This document shows positions 9,213 through 17,242 of a stretch of 32,735 bases of DNA, piece after piece. Where the stretch lies: the IMG/VR virus record IMGVR_UViG_3300043395_000919, positions 1-32,735 of that record, one strand, 5' to 3'. This DNA is from a virus. Under the pieces are notes generated by a model that was given only the letters and a program-made list of their open reading frames with translations, had not been told where the DNA came from and did no database searches. Position 1 is the stretch's first letter. Each line of letters begins with the position of its first letter. The position numbers and the translations under genes were made by a program.

Positions 9213-9482
9213 ATGGAAAAAACATCTACAGGTAAAAGCATCAACCAGAAGCAAGGACCTAGAACAGGCAATGCTGGGTTTGGTAGCAAGCGCGAAGACT
9301 TTATGGCTGAAAAGTCAAAGGTCTCCAGTGAGCGTGCCAACCTAGCAAAGATGGTCACAGACGCACTAGAAACACGCGGCCGTGACAACAAGAGCTTCCG
9401 CGCTCCTGGTGTTGAAAGCTTGCATGATACAACCAATGTTGGCCGCGGTCCTACCAAGGGCAACGCTGGTAAGCGCAAGTGA
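9213..9482 (+). CDS. Small basic hypothetical protein with GRGPTKGN C terminus
   Basis: Two ATG codons are possible, at 9204 and 9213. The aagga at 9199-9203 abuts the first and sits nine bases from the second, so I chose 9213 (89 residues). The protein is basic and polar, with QGPRTGNAGFGSKR near residues 14-27, a helix around SSERANLAKMVTDALETRG and the ending NVGRGPTKGNAGKRK. The motif is shared with the upstream protein. The stop TGA overlaps the GTG start of the next small gene. Confidence 0.7.
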   Translation: MEKTSTGKSINQKQGPRTGNAGFGSKREDFMAEKSKVSSERANLAKMVTDALETRGRDNKSFRAPGVESLHDTTNVGRGPTKGNAGKRK

Positions 9483-9619
9483 AAAAAACATCCAAGCCAG
9501 CAAAATCAACTACACGAGGTTCTAAACAGCCTCGTGTAGCCAGTAAACCACGCCGTCCCAAACCTGTTCGTCAGACCACAAGACAGCGTGGTGCCTTAGG
9601 CGCTACCAGCGCCTATTGA
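9479..9619 (+). CDS. Very basic 46-aa protein, GTG start
   Basis: The frame starts with GTG overlapping the previous stop (GTGA) and encodes 46 residues, about a third of them Lys or Arg (VKKTSKPAKSTTRGSK, RRPKPVRQTTRQRGALGA). The overlap is the same coupling used elsewhere in this genome. A 10-bp perfect inverted repeat lies inside it. It could be a nucleic-acid-binding peptide. Because it is short and lacks a known family, it could also be spurious. Confidence 0.5.
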   Translation: MKKTSKPAKSTTRGSKQPRVASKPRRPKPVRQTTRQRGALGATSAY

Positions 9620-9666
9620 AATCTCTGTCTTAGACAGAGATAAATTATTGTGTGATTGAATCACAC
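9510..9666 (+). other. Cluster of four perfect hairpins before the 9686 gene
   Basis: Four inverted repeats follow one another: 9510-9519/9530-9539 (10 bp, 10-base loop), 9598-9604/9608-9614 (7 bp), 9621-9629/9633-9641 (9 bp, 3-base loop) and 9650-9656/9660-9666 (7 bp, 3-base loop). The first two are inside the small basic gene; the last two fill the gap before the next gene. None has a strong T tract, so they look more like mRNA processing or stability elements than terminators. Confidence 0.6.
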
Positions 9667-9685
9667 GCATAGAAAAGGAAATGAA

Positions 9686-10516
9686 ATGCAAAAATCTACA
9701 ACACCTACACCTGATCCCTGGGATCAAGGCACAGCAGAAGCAGTGGCACCAGCCACAGAAGCAGCACCTGCAAAATCCTCTAAGAAAAACAAAACTGAAT
9801 GGATAGTCACACCTGAGGAGCCTGCAGCTCAGGCACCAGCCAGCATGAATGCAGCTGAATATGACCTAGAAGGTCTAATGAGTGACTTCCCTACAGCCAA
9901 AGAACTAGAACGCTTTGTGTTTGATGAAACTGGCATTGTGCTTAACCTCAAAGGCCGTGCCAACAAGCTCAAGTATCAAGTGGCCATGGATGTACTGAAT
10001 GGCTTAGAAATTGATCCTAAGTTCATTGGCGATGACAACCCTTACATTGAAAAGGGTGATCTAGTTCCTGTTGATCCTATCAAGGATGCACCTGCTAGAG
10101 ATCGCAACTTACCAGATCGTACCAACACACAGAACTTGTTTATTTGTAATGTGGTTCCGCATCCTAACTTTGAAATGCGTAGCCAGGACAAGAAAGTATC
10201 TACTATTTTCCGCAAGTACAAGAATGGTATGATCAGCTATGAAGTATTAGGTCCTATTGAGCCAATGCCTTGGGGCGAAAAGATTGACAAGTATGGTCGC
10301 AGCAGACCAGAAGTGATCAAGATGATTGATCCACGCACTGGTGAACAAGTGGCTGTGCGCGAAGATGGTACACTAACTCCGCAGGGCAAACGCTTGCGAG
10401 CCATGATGCAAAGCTTCCGTGTCAACAACTCAAACCAATGGGATGTATGGATTGACCGTGAATTTGTTAGCTTGGATGATTCAGTCAAGAACAATCCTTG
10501 GGATCTACAATCATGA
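9686..10516 (+). CDS. Hypothetical protein of the packaging/head block (276 aa)
   Basis: The start at 9686 has aaaagga upstream; a longer TTG-initiated frame would run through a hairpin. The first 60 residues are Pro/Ala/Thr-rich and low complexity (MQKSTTPTPDPWDQGT). The remainder looks folded, with a helix ELERFVFDETGIVLNLKGR, a strand region NLFICNVVPHPNFEM and a WGEKIDKYGRSRP loop. It overlaps the next gene by ATGA and lies four genes upstream of the large terminase. I do not recognise a family. A virion or head-assembly role is inferred only from position. Confidence 0.75.
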   Translation: MQKSTTPTPDPWDQGTAEAVAPATEAAPAKSSKKNKTEWIVTPEEPAAQAPASMNAAEYDLEGLMSDFPTAKELERFVFDETGIVLNLKGRANKLKYQVAMDVLNGLEIDPKFIGDDNPYIEKGDLVPVDPIKDAPARDRNLPDRTNTQNLFICNVVPHPNFEMRSQDKKVSTIFRKYKNGMISYEVLGPIEPMPWGEKIDKYGRSRPEVIKMIDPRTGEQVAVREDGTLTPQGKRLRAMMQSFRVNNSNQWDVWIDREFVSLDDSVKNNPWDLQS

Positions 10517-10818
10517 ATCCAAGAGACAGCATGATTGATCAGGCGCAACAAGAACGCATGACTCGTGATGTCAAAATAATGCAAAAAGTAAATCAGGCCA
10601 ATAGGGAAGCGTTTACACAACGCTTTCCTGGTCAGATCCAACATTGTATGCGTTTGGTAGCAGAAAGATTGCAGGCCGTGCTGACCAACAAGCCCACAGA
10701 ACTTGCTGATCCCAGCACTTGGACTGCTAGTGCTCAAGAGATCCGTGACCTAACCCAAGCATTAGATAATCTAGCTGTGCTGAGTCAAACTTATCCCTTT
10801 GAGGAGAAACCACAATGA
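10513..10818 (+). CDS. Small helical hypothetical protein (101 aa)
   Basis: The ATG at 10513 overlaps the stop of the previous gene (ATGA), which I prefer over an in-frame TTG at 10498. The product is all polar helices (MIDQAQQERMTRDVKIMQKVNQ, EIRDLTQALDNLAVL) with no hydrophobic segment or recognisable motif. It overlaps the next gene by ATGA, so three genes are translationally coupled upstream of the terminase. Function unknown. Confidence 0.72.
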   Translation: MNPRDSMIDQAQQERMTRDVKIMQKVNQANREAFTQRFPGQIQHCMRLVAERLQAVLTNKPTELADPSTWTASAQEIRDLTQALDNLAVLSQTYPFEEKPQ

Positions 10819-10997
10819 TTAACATTACTAAAACTGCATGTACTCGTGTTGATGCTGAGTTTACTCGTTGTGGTGACTTGTTGATGGTCAAGTTTGTTCG
10901 TGAGGATCGTGACCTAGGTACCAGTACTTGGGAAATGAGTTTTGATGACACTGACCTTGAACACTTTATTGCTACACTAATAGAACAACAGGATTAA
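10815..10997 (+). CDS. Small hypothetical protein (60 aa)
   Basis: A 60-residue acidic product starts at an ATGA overlap and behind gagga. It has a strand-rich first half (LLMVKFVREDRD) and an acidic helix (DDTDLEHFIATLIEQQ). It ends one base before the terminase ATG. I do not recognise a family. Confidence 0.65.
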   Translation: MINITKTACTRVDAEFTRCGDLLMVKFVREDRDLGTSTWEMSFDDTDLEHFIATLIEQQD

Positions 10998-10998
10998 C

Positions 10999-12615
10999 AT
11001 GCTAGGCACTGATGTCATAATGGCTCGTGCCTTGCGTTATGTTCTAGATGAAAATAGCGTAGCACCAGAGACCTATACTCGATGGCCCAGTAACCTGCGG
11101 AATCAATTGCAGGATCTAGTTATTGGTATTGCAGATGACATGCAGTACAATCAACTCAAATACTTTAGGCCATTTGAGCACCAACGAGATTTTTTTAAAA
11201 CTGGCTCAGCTGATCGCCGTGGCATTCTTGCTGCCAACCGCGTGGGCAAAACCACATCAACCTGCTATGAAACAGCCATGCACCTGACAGGACAGTATCC
11301 TGAGTGGTGGGATGGCCATCGCTTTGATCAAGCTATAACTTGCATGGTAGCTGGTGAAGGTTGGAGCCAGGTGGCCTTGGTATTGCAAAATGAATTGTTA
11401 GGCACACAGGATGTTAAAATTACAGAGCAGTTGGGATCTGGTGCAATACCTCGTGATTGCATTATTGTTGATACTATGCGGAATGATGGGGCTAACTGTA
11501 TTGGTGTTGAGATCCGTCATAAATCTGGTGCTAACAGCTATCTCTTATTTGCCAACTATACGCAAGAGGTCAGACAACTACAGGGTTTCAAACTTAATTT
11601 GGCTGTGTTTGATGAACAGCCACCAGATGACTTCTTCAGTGAGATTGTTACTAGAACGGCTACTACACAAGGTAAAGTATTGTGTTCGTTTACTCCGCTC
11701 AAGGGTCTCAATGGACTAGTATCAAAGTTTTGGAACAAAGAAGAAGGCTATGAATATATTCGTGTCAGTTGGGATGATGTGCCAGAGTACGATCCTTGGG
11801 GACAACCATTCCTGCTGAAAGAAACTCGTCGTCAGCTGGAACGAGACTATCTACCGCATGAGCGAGAAGCTCGTATTGCTGGTAAGCCAGTTATGGGCAA
11901 GGGCGCTGTGTTTCAGATCCGTGATTGGCCAACTTATAACACAGGTGAAATTGATTTTGCTCGCATACCCAACATACAGCGTGTGATTGCATTGGACTTG
12001 GGTCTAGTCAATGACCAAACTGTGATAAGTTTAATGTATTGGGAGCCATATGAGCGTGTTGCTTATCTACATAAACAAATTATTGTACAAGGCATTGAGG
12101 AAGCCGTTCCTAGTCAATATATTAATCATCTACTTCGCCCTGAAGTTTTTGGTACTCCTATCGTATTACCTCCAGATGCCAGTACACCTGGGCGATACAC
12201 TATGAGTGCCAACTCTATTCGTGAACTGTTTGAGTCATATGAACTCAATGTGTATCACAAGCCTATTATGAATCCGCCTGACAGCCAAGGACGCATAACC
12301 AATCACAAAAGCTATGGCATTAACCAAATGCGTCAGATGTTGGAAATTGGCAGTTTAAGAGTCAATGCCAACTGTGTGAAGTTTTTGAGTGACGCACAAA
12401 ACTATTATGTGGATCAGCAAGGTCGTTTTAGTGATCCAGATGACACCATTGACTCAGCAAGATATGCTTTGCTGGCCTGCTTACAAGGTATTGCTGAAAA
12501 TTGGGACAATCGCACACCGCAACAGCGCATGGCAGCAGCTCGCGACAAGTTATACAAGCCCAGAGATGAATCTAAACTTCCGGCGTGGAAAAAATCGTAT
12601 GATCCAACAGTTTAA
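10999..12615 (+). CDS. terL: Terminase large subunit
   Basis: This 538-residue protein is the DNA-packaging ATPase-nuclease. The ATPase half has FEHQRDFF (adenine-binding Q region, residues 59-66), a Walker A-like AANRVGKT at residues 78-85 and a Walker B LAVFDEQ with D205-E206. The nuclease half has [10 protein letters not shown] with the first metal-binding Asp at 333, a middle LPPDAST segment and a late [14 protein letters not shown] with acidic residues in the expected place. Length is typical. It docks on the portal and cuts concatemeric DNA. The start is tight against the previous stop and lacks a strong Shine-Dalgarno sequence, so coupling is likely. An HNH gene begins at its stop codon. 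Confidence 0.96.
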   Translation: MLGTDVIMARALRYVLDENSVAPETYTRWPSNLRNQLQDLVIGIADDMQYNQLKYFRPFEHQRDFFKTGSADRRGILAANRVGKTTSTCYETAMHLTGQYPEWWDGHRFDQAITCMVAGEGWSQVALVLQNELLGTQDVKITEQLGSGAIPRDCIIVDTMRNDGANCIGVEIRHKSGANSYLLFANYTQEVRQLQGFKLNLAVFDEQPPDDFFSEIVTRTATTQGKVLCSFTPLKGLNGLVSKFWNKEEGYEYIRVSWDDVPEYDPWGQPFLLKETRRQLERDYLPHEREARIAGKPVMGKGAVFQIRDWPTYNTGEIDFARIPNIQRVIALDLGLVNDQTVISLMYWEPYERVAYLHKQIIVQGIEEAVPSQYINHLLRPEVFGTPIVLPPDASTPGRYTMSANSIRELFESYELNVYHKPIMNPPDSQGRITNHKSYGINQMRQMLEIGSLRVNANCVKFLSDAQNYYVDQQGRFSDPDDTIDSARYALLACLQGIAENWDNRTPQQRMAAARDKLYKPRDESKLPAWKKSYDPTV

Positions 12616-12617
12616 TG

Positions 12618-12623
12618 TATAAT
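12618..12623 (+). promoter_or_regulatory. TATAAT -10 element six bases before the HNH ATG
   Basis: A perfect TATAAT is followed by six bases and ATG at 12630. I see no good -35 at 16-18 bases upstream, so it is weaker support than the 6328 promoter. The spacing to the ATG is identical to that of the other HNH gene. Confidence 0.35.
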
Positions 12624-12629
12624 ACAATT

Positions 12630-13046
12630 ATGAATACTATTATTGAACGATTTTTTAAAAAAGTTAGCAAACAATCTAATGGTTGTTGGGAATGGCAAGG
12701 CTGGAAAGATCCAGATGGGTATGGTATGTTTCGTAGCGAGCCAAGAAAAGATGTAAAAGCACATAGATTTAGTGCTACGCATTTAGCAGGTTTAGACATA
12801 AATGGAAAAGTTGTTTGCCACAAATGCGATAATCCTTCTTGTGTAAATCCTGCACATTTATTTGCTGGCACACATTTAGATAATCTAAAAGATTGCTTTA
12901 CAAAAAATAGGCAACGCGGTATAAGAATAACAACTCCGCTTGGGCGATTTCCTAGTTTATTATCTGCTGGTCGCGCTCATAATGTTGATGTCAGAACAAT
13001 ACGCAGAAGAATGAAACAATACCCAGAGCAATATTATAAAGGATAA
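12630..13046 (+). CDS. HNH homing-type endonuclease, paralogue of the 6363 gene
   Basis: The product (138 residues from 12630; 143 if the ATG at 12615, overlapping the terminase stop, is used) is a second HNH_3-type enzyme: [42 protein letters not shown] and LDNLKD. The C-terminal [19 protein letters not shown] segment matches that of the 6363 protein, so the two share the whole domain order. It is free-standing and AT-rich. HNH genes beside terminases are common in phages. In some long-tailed phages they take part in packaging cleavage; here a homing element is equally possible. Confidence 0.88.
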   Translation: MNTIIERFFKKVSKQSNGCWEWQGWKDPDGYGMFRSEPRKDVKAHRFSATHLAGLDINGKVVCHKCDNPSCVNPAHLFAGTHLDNLKDCFTKNRQRGIRITTPLGRFPSLLSAGRAHNVDVRTIRRRMKQYPEQYYKG

Positions 13047-13048
13047 AC

Positions 13049-13285
13049 ATGGAAACAACACCCCTAGCAGCACCAGAACCCACACTATTTTTGGTTATGG
13101 TAGCAGAAAAAGCACCTGTAATCATGTGTGAACGACACAGCAGTACCTATCAAGCTTTGTGTGCAGATATCAATTTGCCAGCAACAGTGGTACCTTTAAC
13201 ACCTGAAGATGCAGCCACGCACAAATGCATGGTTTGTGATTTGGCTGACGAACTTACTCGTCCGCACATTATCTTACCAGACTAA
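13049..13285 (+). CDS. Small CxxH...CxxC putative zinc-binding protein
   Basis: The 78-residue product starts behind aagga. It has a short strand-like core (TLFLVMVAEKAPVIM), then C27-x2-H30 and, after a loop, C60-x2-C63. This arrangement would suit one zinc ion, although C38 and H58 are also near. It lies between the HNH gene and the portal. I do not recognise a family and no function can be named. Confidence 0.65.
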   Translation: METTPLAAPEPTLFLVMVAEKAPVIMCERHSSTYQALCADINLPATVVPLTPEDAATHKCMVCDLADELTRPHIILPD

Positions 13286-13288
13286 ATA
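13282..13288 (+). promoter_or_regulatory. CTAAATA motif upstream of the portal gene
   Basis: The motif overlaps the stop codon of the gene before it. A start about seven bases downstream would give a 20-base leader containing aaagga for the portal ATG at 13315, so this copy would make a normal leadered mRNA. Confidence 0.45.
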
Positions 13289-13314
13289 ATCCATGACCAA
13301 AGGAAACCAACCCG

Positions 13315-15615
13315 ATGCTGGATATTAAAAACACGCCCGTTCAGGACATTAATCAGAACAAAAAAATCAACGCCACTTTTGTGCGTATGAAGAATCAGAT
13401 GGATGTCAAAATGGCTAGCTACCTGCGCTACCTAGGCACCAAAAATGCTGTAAACCGCGCCACTGATTATCACTACCTCTGCCTTGCTGTTACTGATTCA
13501 ACTGCACCTGTAAACGGCATTGACTATATTCACCCTTCAGTAAAACCTGTTGTAGATTATGCAACAGCAGTTATTACCAAAGGCCTACTGCCCAACGGTG
13601 AAATTAACTTTGAATTTGTTGCTGAAGATGAAATGGATGAAACAGCAGCTCGTCAAGCAACCAACATGGTCAGCAAGGTTGTGAATCAGATGAATGATCC
13701 ACACTTTATCTTAGAGCGTTGGGTCATGGATTCAGCCATGCACAAAAATGGCATGATGATGATCAAGCCTATTCGTGAAGCAATCACTCGCTATGTAGAA
13801 ATCACAGGCACACAAGATCAGCTGCGAGCATTTGAACAGCAGGCTGCTGCCAGTGGTCTAACAACCCTGCGTCAAAGCCGTCGTAAAGAGTCAGTGGACA
13901 TGCAGGCTGTTATGGCAGAAATCCAGCAGCTGATGGGTGAAAACAATCAAGAGCAGATGCAGGGTCAAATTGACAACATCATGGAAAGACTCAGCACTTT
14001 GCCTGAAGAGCAAGATGACTTGGGCCTAGAAGCTGCTGCTGAAGCTTATGATGCCAACATTGAAACACAAGAAGAAATTTTAAGTAAGGCCATCAGTCGT
14101 CACACCAGTTACAAGGCCAAGTACAAGCTAACTGGCTACAACATCAACATCAAGTTCCACCCTATTGCACAGCACTACTGGATTTGTGATCCTACTGTGC
14201 CTGAAATGCGTGACCAGCCATTCTGCGGATTCTATGATCCAATGACTATTCAGGAAGCCACAGAACTGTATCCTGGCATTACAGATAACTTAGAAGAATT
14301 TGAGCGCCATGCAGAATACAACATGAACGGCGCATATCAAGCTGGTTCAGTGTTAAACAACTTGGCCATTCACGCCAGAGACTCTGTGCCTGTTATGGGT
14401 ATTCCAGTTTCAAGTGCAGCATCAGCAGATCCAGACAGTCGCCAAGTTAGTATTGTAACTGTATGGAACAAGTATGACATTGATGGTGATGGTGAACTAG
14501 AACTAATTGAATTGATCTATTCAGGTTCATACATCATCAGCGCCAAAGAAGTAGAATTCATTCCTGTAGCCAACATGTGTCCAAAACCCCTGCCAGGCAA
14601 CTTCTATGGCATGAGCATTGGCGAATCAGTTATTCCCATGCAGGAATATCAAACATCAGCTGCCCGTGCTGAGATCCAGTTGGGCTTGCTGACTGCTACA
14701 CCGCGCATTGGTGTCAAGCCAGACCGCGTTGACTTTGAAATGATGCAGGATGGCGAAGCTGCTATCTTTATCTTAGATTCAAAGTTTGATCCACAAAAAG
14801 ACATCTATCAAATGCCACCTCCTTCAGGCAACCTACAGTTCCTTGAAGTGGCTATGAATCGTATTCAACAAGATACCATGGCCATGGTTGGTATGACCAC
14901 TCCACAGGATGTGTTTAATCCAGAAGTTATGGCACCAGGCAACTCAGGTGTTAAACTACAAATGGCTCTAAGCCCTAACCAAATTATTCAAGACAACACA
15001 GTTCGCAATGCTGCTGAAGGTCTCAAAGAAGCACTTTGGTTGGTATGGCGCACCTTAATCCAGTACGGTGATGACTATGGTGTTAAGAAACTGGCACAAA
15101 GCAGCCACCCAGACAAGCAGCCTGTGTTCTTAGACTTTGCTGCGTTTGATGACATGAACTTTTGTGATCGCAAGCAGATTCAAATGGAACTGGCTTTAGG
15201 TATGCTGAGTCAAGAAAACGCTTTGGGTCGTCAACAACTGATTCAGAAGACACAGGCTCAGCTGTATGAAACTGTGCAGGGCATGGTAGCAGCTGGTACA
15301 CTTACACCTGAGATATTCCAAAAGGTCAAAAAGCCTTTTGTGGATACCTTGTATGTGTTGGGTGTCAAAGATTCTGGCTCTTACTTGCCAAGCGATGAAG
15401 AAGTCATTGCTATGATCAAGCAAGCTGAAGAAACACGCAAGAACAAAGGACCAAGTCCAGAAGATCAGAAGAATATCAGTAGTGCTAAACTCAATGATGC
15501 TAAGACTCAGCAGATTATTGCTGAAGTGTCAGGAGAAGATGCAGACAGCCAGCTGAACTTTATGAGTTTAGCTGCCAGCACTGAAACTGGTCGTCCACAA
15601 GATTACGGTCACTAA
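13315..15615 (+). CDS. Portal (head-to-tail connector) protein
   Basis: This 766-residue protein follows the large terminase and precedes the scaffold and capsid genes, the classic place of the portal. The N-terminal part has YHYLCLAVTDS and VKPVVDYATAVITKGLLP, as in the portal clip and wing. Residues about 190-260 are a long Gln/Glu-rich helix. The centre has YDIDGDGELELIELIYSG, a motif of the P22/SU10-like portal family, and PLPGNFYGMSIGESVIPMQE, typical of the stem region. The C terminus is a charged helical barrel segment. It is longer than most portals and close to the P22 size. It would form the dodecameric DNA entry ring. Confidence 0.88.
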   Translation: MLDIKNTPVQDINQNKKINATFVRMKNQMDVKMASYLRYLGTKNAVNRATDYHYLCLAVTDSTAPVNGIDYIHPSVKPVVDYATAVITKGLLPNGEINFEFVAEDEMDETAARQATNMVSKVVNQMNDPHFILERWVMDSAMHKNGMMMIKPIREAITRYVEITGTQDQLRAFEQQAAASGLTTLRQSRRKESVDMQAVMAEIQQLMGENNQEQMQGQIDNIMERLSTLPEEQDDLGLEAAAEAYDANIETQEEILSKAISRHTSYKAKYKLTGYNINIKFHPIAQHYWICDPTVPEMRDQPFCGFYDPMTIQEATELYPGITDNLEEFERHAEYNMNGAYQAGSVLNNLAIHARDSVPVMGIPVSSAASADPDSRQVSIVTVWNKYDIDGDGELELIELIYSGSYIISAKEVEFIPVANMCPKPLPGNFYGMSIGESVIPMQEYQTSAARAEIQLGLLTATPRIGVKPDRVDFEMMQDGEAAIFILDSKFDPQKDIYQMPPPSGNLQFLEVAMNRIQQDTMAMVGMTTPQDVFNPEVMAPGNSGVKLQMALSPNQIIQDNTVRNAAEGLKEALWLVWRTLIQYGDDYGVKKLAQSSHPDKQPVFLDFAAFDDMNFCDRKQIQMELALGMLSQENALGRQQLIQKTQAQLYETVQGMVAAGTLTPEIFQKVKKPFVDTLYVLGVKDSGSYLPSDEEVIAMIKQAEETRKNKGPSPEDQKNISSAKLNDAKTQQIIAEVSGEDADSQLNFMSLAASTETGRPQDYGH

Positions 15616-15636
15616 TAATTTAAAAAAGGAAATGCA

Positions 15637-15993
15637 ATGATCTCAGAAGAAGCGGTAGATGCCTACAACAAAAGATTGACCGTTGACACCAGCAACCCTA
15701 AAAAGTTAACACCCAGTCAGCGTGACGCTGTTAAAAGCTATGGCAGTTTAGCAGAAGCACTGATTAAGAATCGTGACCTGGCCATGTTTATACATCACTT
15801 CAAGTTTGAAGTAAATGATGCTATGGCCAATATTAGAACTCACACAGCAGAGGCCAACGCAGAGCGTGTGGCTCTTGCAAATCAACTTGCAGGTATTGAT
15901 AGTTTTATTAATACACTGAAAAGTGCAGTATATCGTAGAAATCAATTATTAAGAGCTGAACAAACTGCTGACCAGGTGGTTCGTCCAGACTAA
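15637..15993 (+). CDS. Hypothetical helical protein between portal and scaffold (118 aa)
   Basis: Starts behind aaagga at 15637. The product is helical throughout (KLTPSQRDAVKSYGSLAEALIK, then ANAERVALANQLAGIDSFINTLKSAVYRRNQLL), suggesting a coiled coil. It sits in the head-assembly block between portal and scaffold. No known family is evident. A head-assembly helper role is possible by position only. Confidence 0.72.
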   Translation: MISEEAVDAYNKRLTVDTSNPKKLTPSQRDAVKSYGSLAEALIKNRDLAMFIHHFKFEVNDAMANIRTHTAEANAERVALANQLAGIDSFINTLKSAVYRRNQLLRAEQTADQVVRPD

Positions 15994-15996
15994 ATA
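15990..15996 (+). promoter_or_regulatory. CTAAATA motif upstream of the scaffold gene
   Basis: The motif overlaps the stop of the preceding gene. A start near 16003 would give a leader of about 37 bases to the ATG at 16040, which has aaaagga upstream. Confidence 0.4.
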
Positions 15997-16039
15997 AATC
16001 CAGAGGTAACCACTATGGCCCTCAAGAAAAGGATAAAAT

Positions 16040-17215
16040 ATGCAAACGACAACGATTAGTCCTAACCCAGGTGCGGCGGACGCTAATCAAAGCGCAGTTC
16101 CAAGTATGGATACAATTGCAGCTAAAATGACCGCAATGCGTGAACAAACGCTGCGTAACCAGATTAGACAGCAACCAGAAGAAGCTGCAACAGGTACAGA
16201 TAATGCGGCAGCAGAGTCCAGCCCTGTGGCACCCAACAATAATGTTGAAGCCGAAGTTGCAGATTCCGCAGAAGCAGAATTAGCCAGCGACAATTTGGAA
16301 GCAGATGCCCAGCCAGAAGAGGCTGTAAGCACTGACAGTACAAATTCTACAGCAGAAGATTTGATTGACTTTATTGAATTTGCTGAGAGTAATCCTCAAG
16401 CCAAATTTAAGTTTATGCGTAATGGCAAAGAAGTCATCATTGATGCTAAGAAAGCCGCAGCAATTCTAGGACAAGGATCAGCAATACACGAAGAAGCACG
16501 CCAACTCAAGATTGAACGAGCAGAATTTGATGAGTATTTGAAGGATGTTCGAGCAAGGCAAGAGGGGTTAGCTCTTGCAATGGAATTCACTGTTCAACCC
16601 AAGCTGCAAAAGGCTTATGATGAAATCTTGAAAACACAAGGTTATCAAACAACTTTTCAACAGCAATTGGCAAGAACACAGGATCCTGCACAAATAGCAA
16701 GGATTCAGGCAAGCATGGCACAGAATGAGCAGTACATCCGTCATCAGCAAAAAGCTATCAGCAAGCTAAAGCCTGCGGTAGATCAGTTTCGTCAAGTACG
16801 AAGCCAGCAGGTGGCGCAGGTTCTTGAGACCAATCGCAAGAACTTTCAGGATAAAGAGTTGCGGAATGAATATGTCTACAACGAGATCCGTGATAAGATG
16901 AGCAAAATCTGGCCCAGTGCAAAAAGTGAAATCGTTCCAGGAGTGCCCAATATTGATTTGATCAGTTCTGATGAAGCTTTACTAAGCCTAGTTAGAGATG
17001 GTCTAAGATATAGGGACAAGCCCAAGACTCAAAGTGCCGGCTCAAGCATGGCTGCATTAACTCAGCGCAAAGGCAGCAGTACAGGATCTAACCGTGGTGG
17101 AGATAGTGATATCGCAAAACTTCGTGAACAAGCCAATAAAGGCGACAAGAAAGCCGCCGACAACCTCTTGGTAGCTCAGTTGCAAAGATTGCGACAGACC
17201 AGAGGTGGTAGATAA
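16040..17215 (+). CDS. Scaffolding protein
   Basis: The 391-residue protein lies directly before the major capsid gene. The N-terminal third is acidic and disordered (runs of Ala, Glu, Asp and Ser). Then come folded and helical parts: a DLIDFIEFAESNPQAKFKFM strand-helix stretch, long charged helices around residues 150-270, and a basic C terminus (GDKKAADNLLVAQLQRLRQT). An acidic, helical protein with a basic capsid-binding tail next to the capsid gene is the usual form of podovirus scaffolds. It would guide capsid assembly and then leave the shell. Sequence identity to a known scaffold was not established. Confidence 0.7.
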   Translation: MQTTTISPNPGAADANQSAVPSMDTIAAKMTAMREQTLRNQIRQQPEEAATGTDNAAAESSPVAPNNNVEAEVADSAEAELASDNLEADAQPEEAVSTDSTNSTAEDLIDFIEFAESNPQAKFKFMRNGKEVIIDAKKAAAILGQGSAIHEEARQLKIERAEFDEYLKDVRARQEGLALAMEFTVQPKLQKAYDEILKTQGYQTTFQQQLARTQDPAQIARIQASMAQNEQYIRHQQKAISKLKPAVDQFRQVRSQQVAQVLETNRKNFQDKELRNEYVYNEIRDKMSKIWPSAKSEIVPGVPNIDLISSDEALLSLVRDGLRYRDKPKTQSAGSSMAALTQRKGSSTGSNRGGDSDIAKLREQANKGDKKAADNLLVAQLQRLRQTRGGR

Positions 17216-17242
17216 TAGACCATTTTTTAAAGGAAGAAAATC

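Noticed and set aside
16015-16059. 14-codon frame (MALKKRIKYANDND) overlapping the scaffold start, with agagg upstream
   Set aside because: Too short to support as a gene; could be a leader peptide on a transcript starting near 16003, but nothing else supports that.
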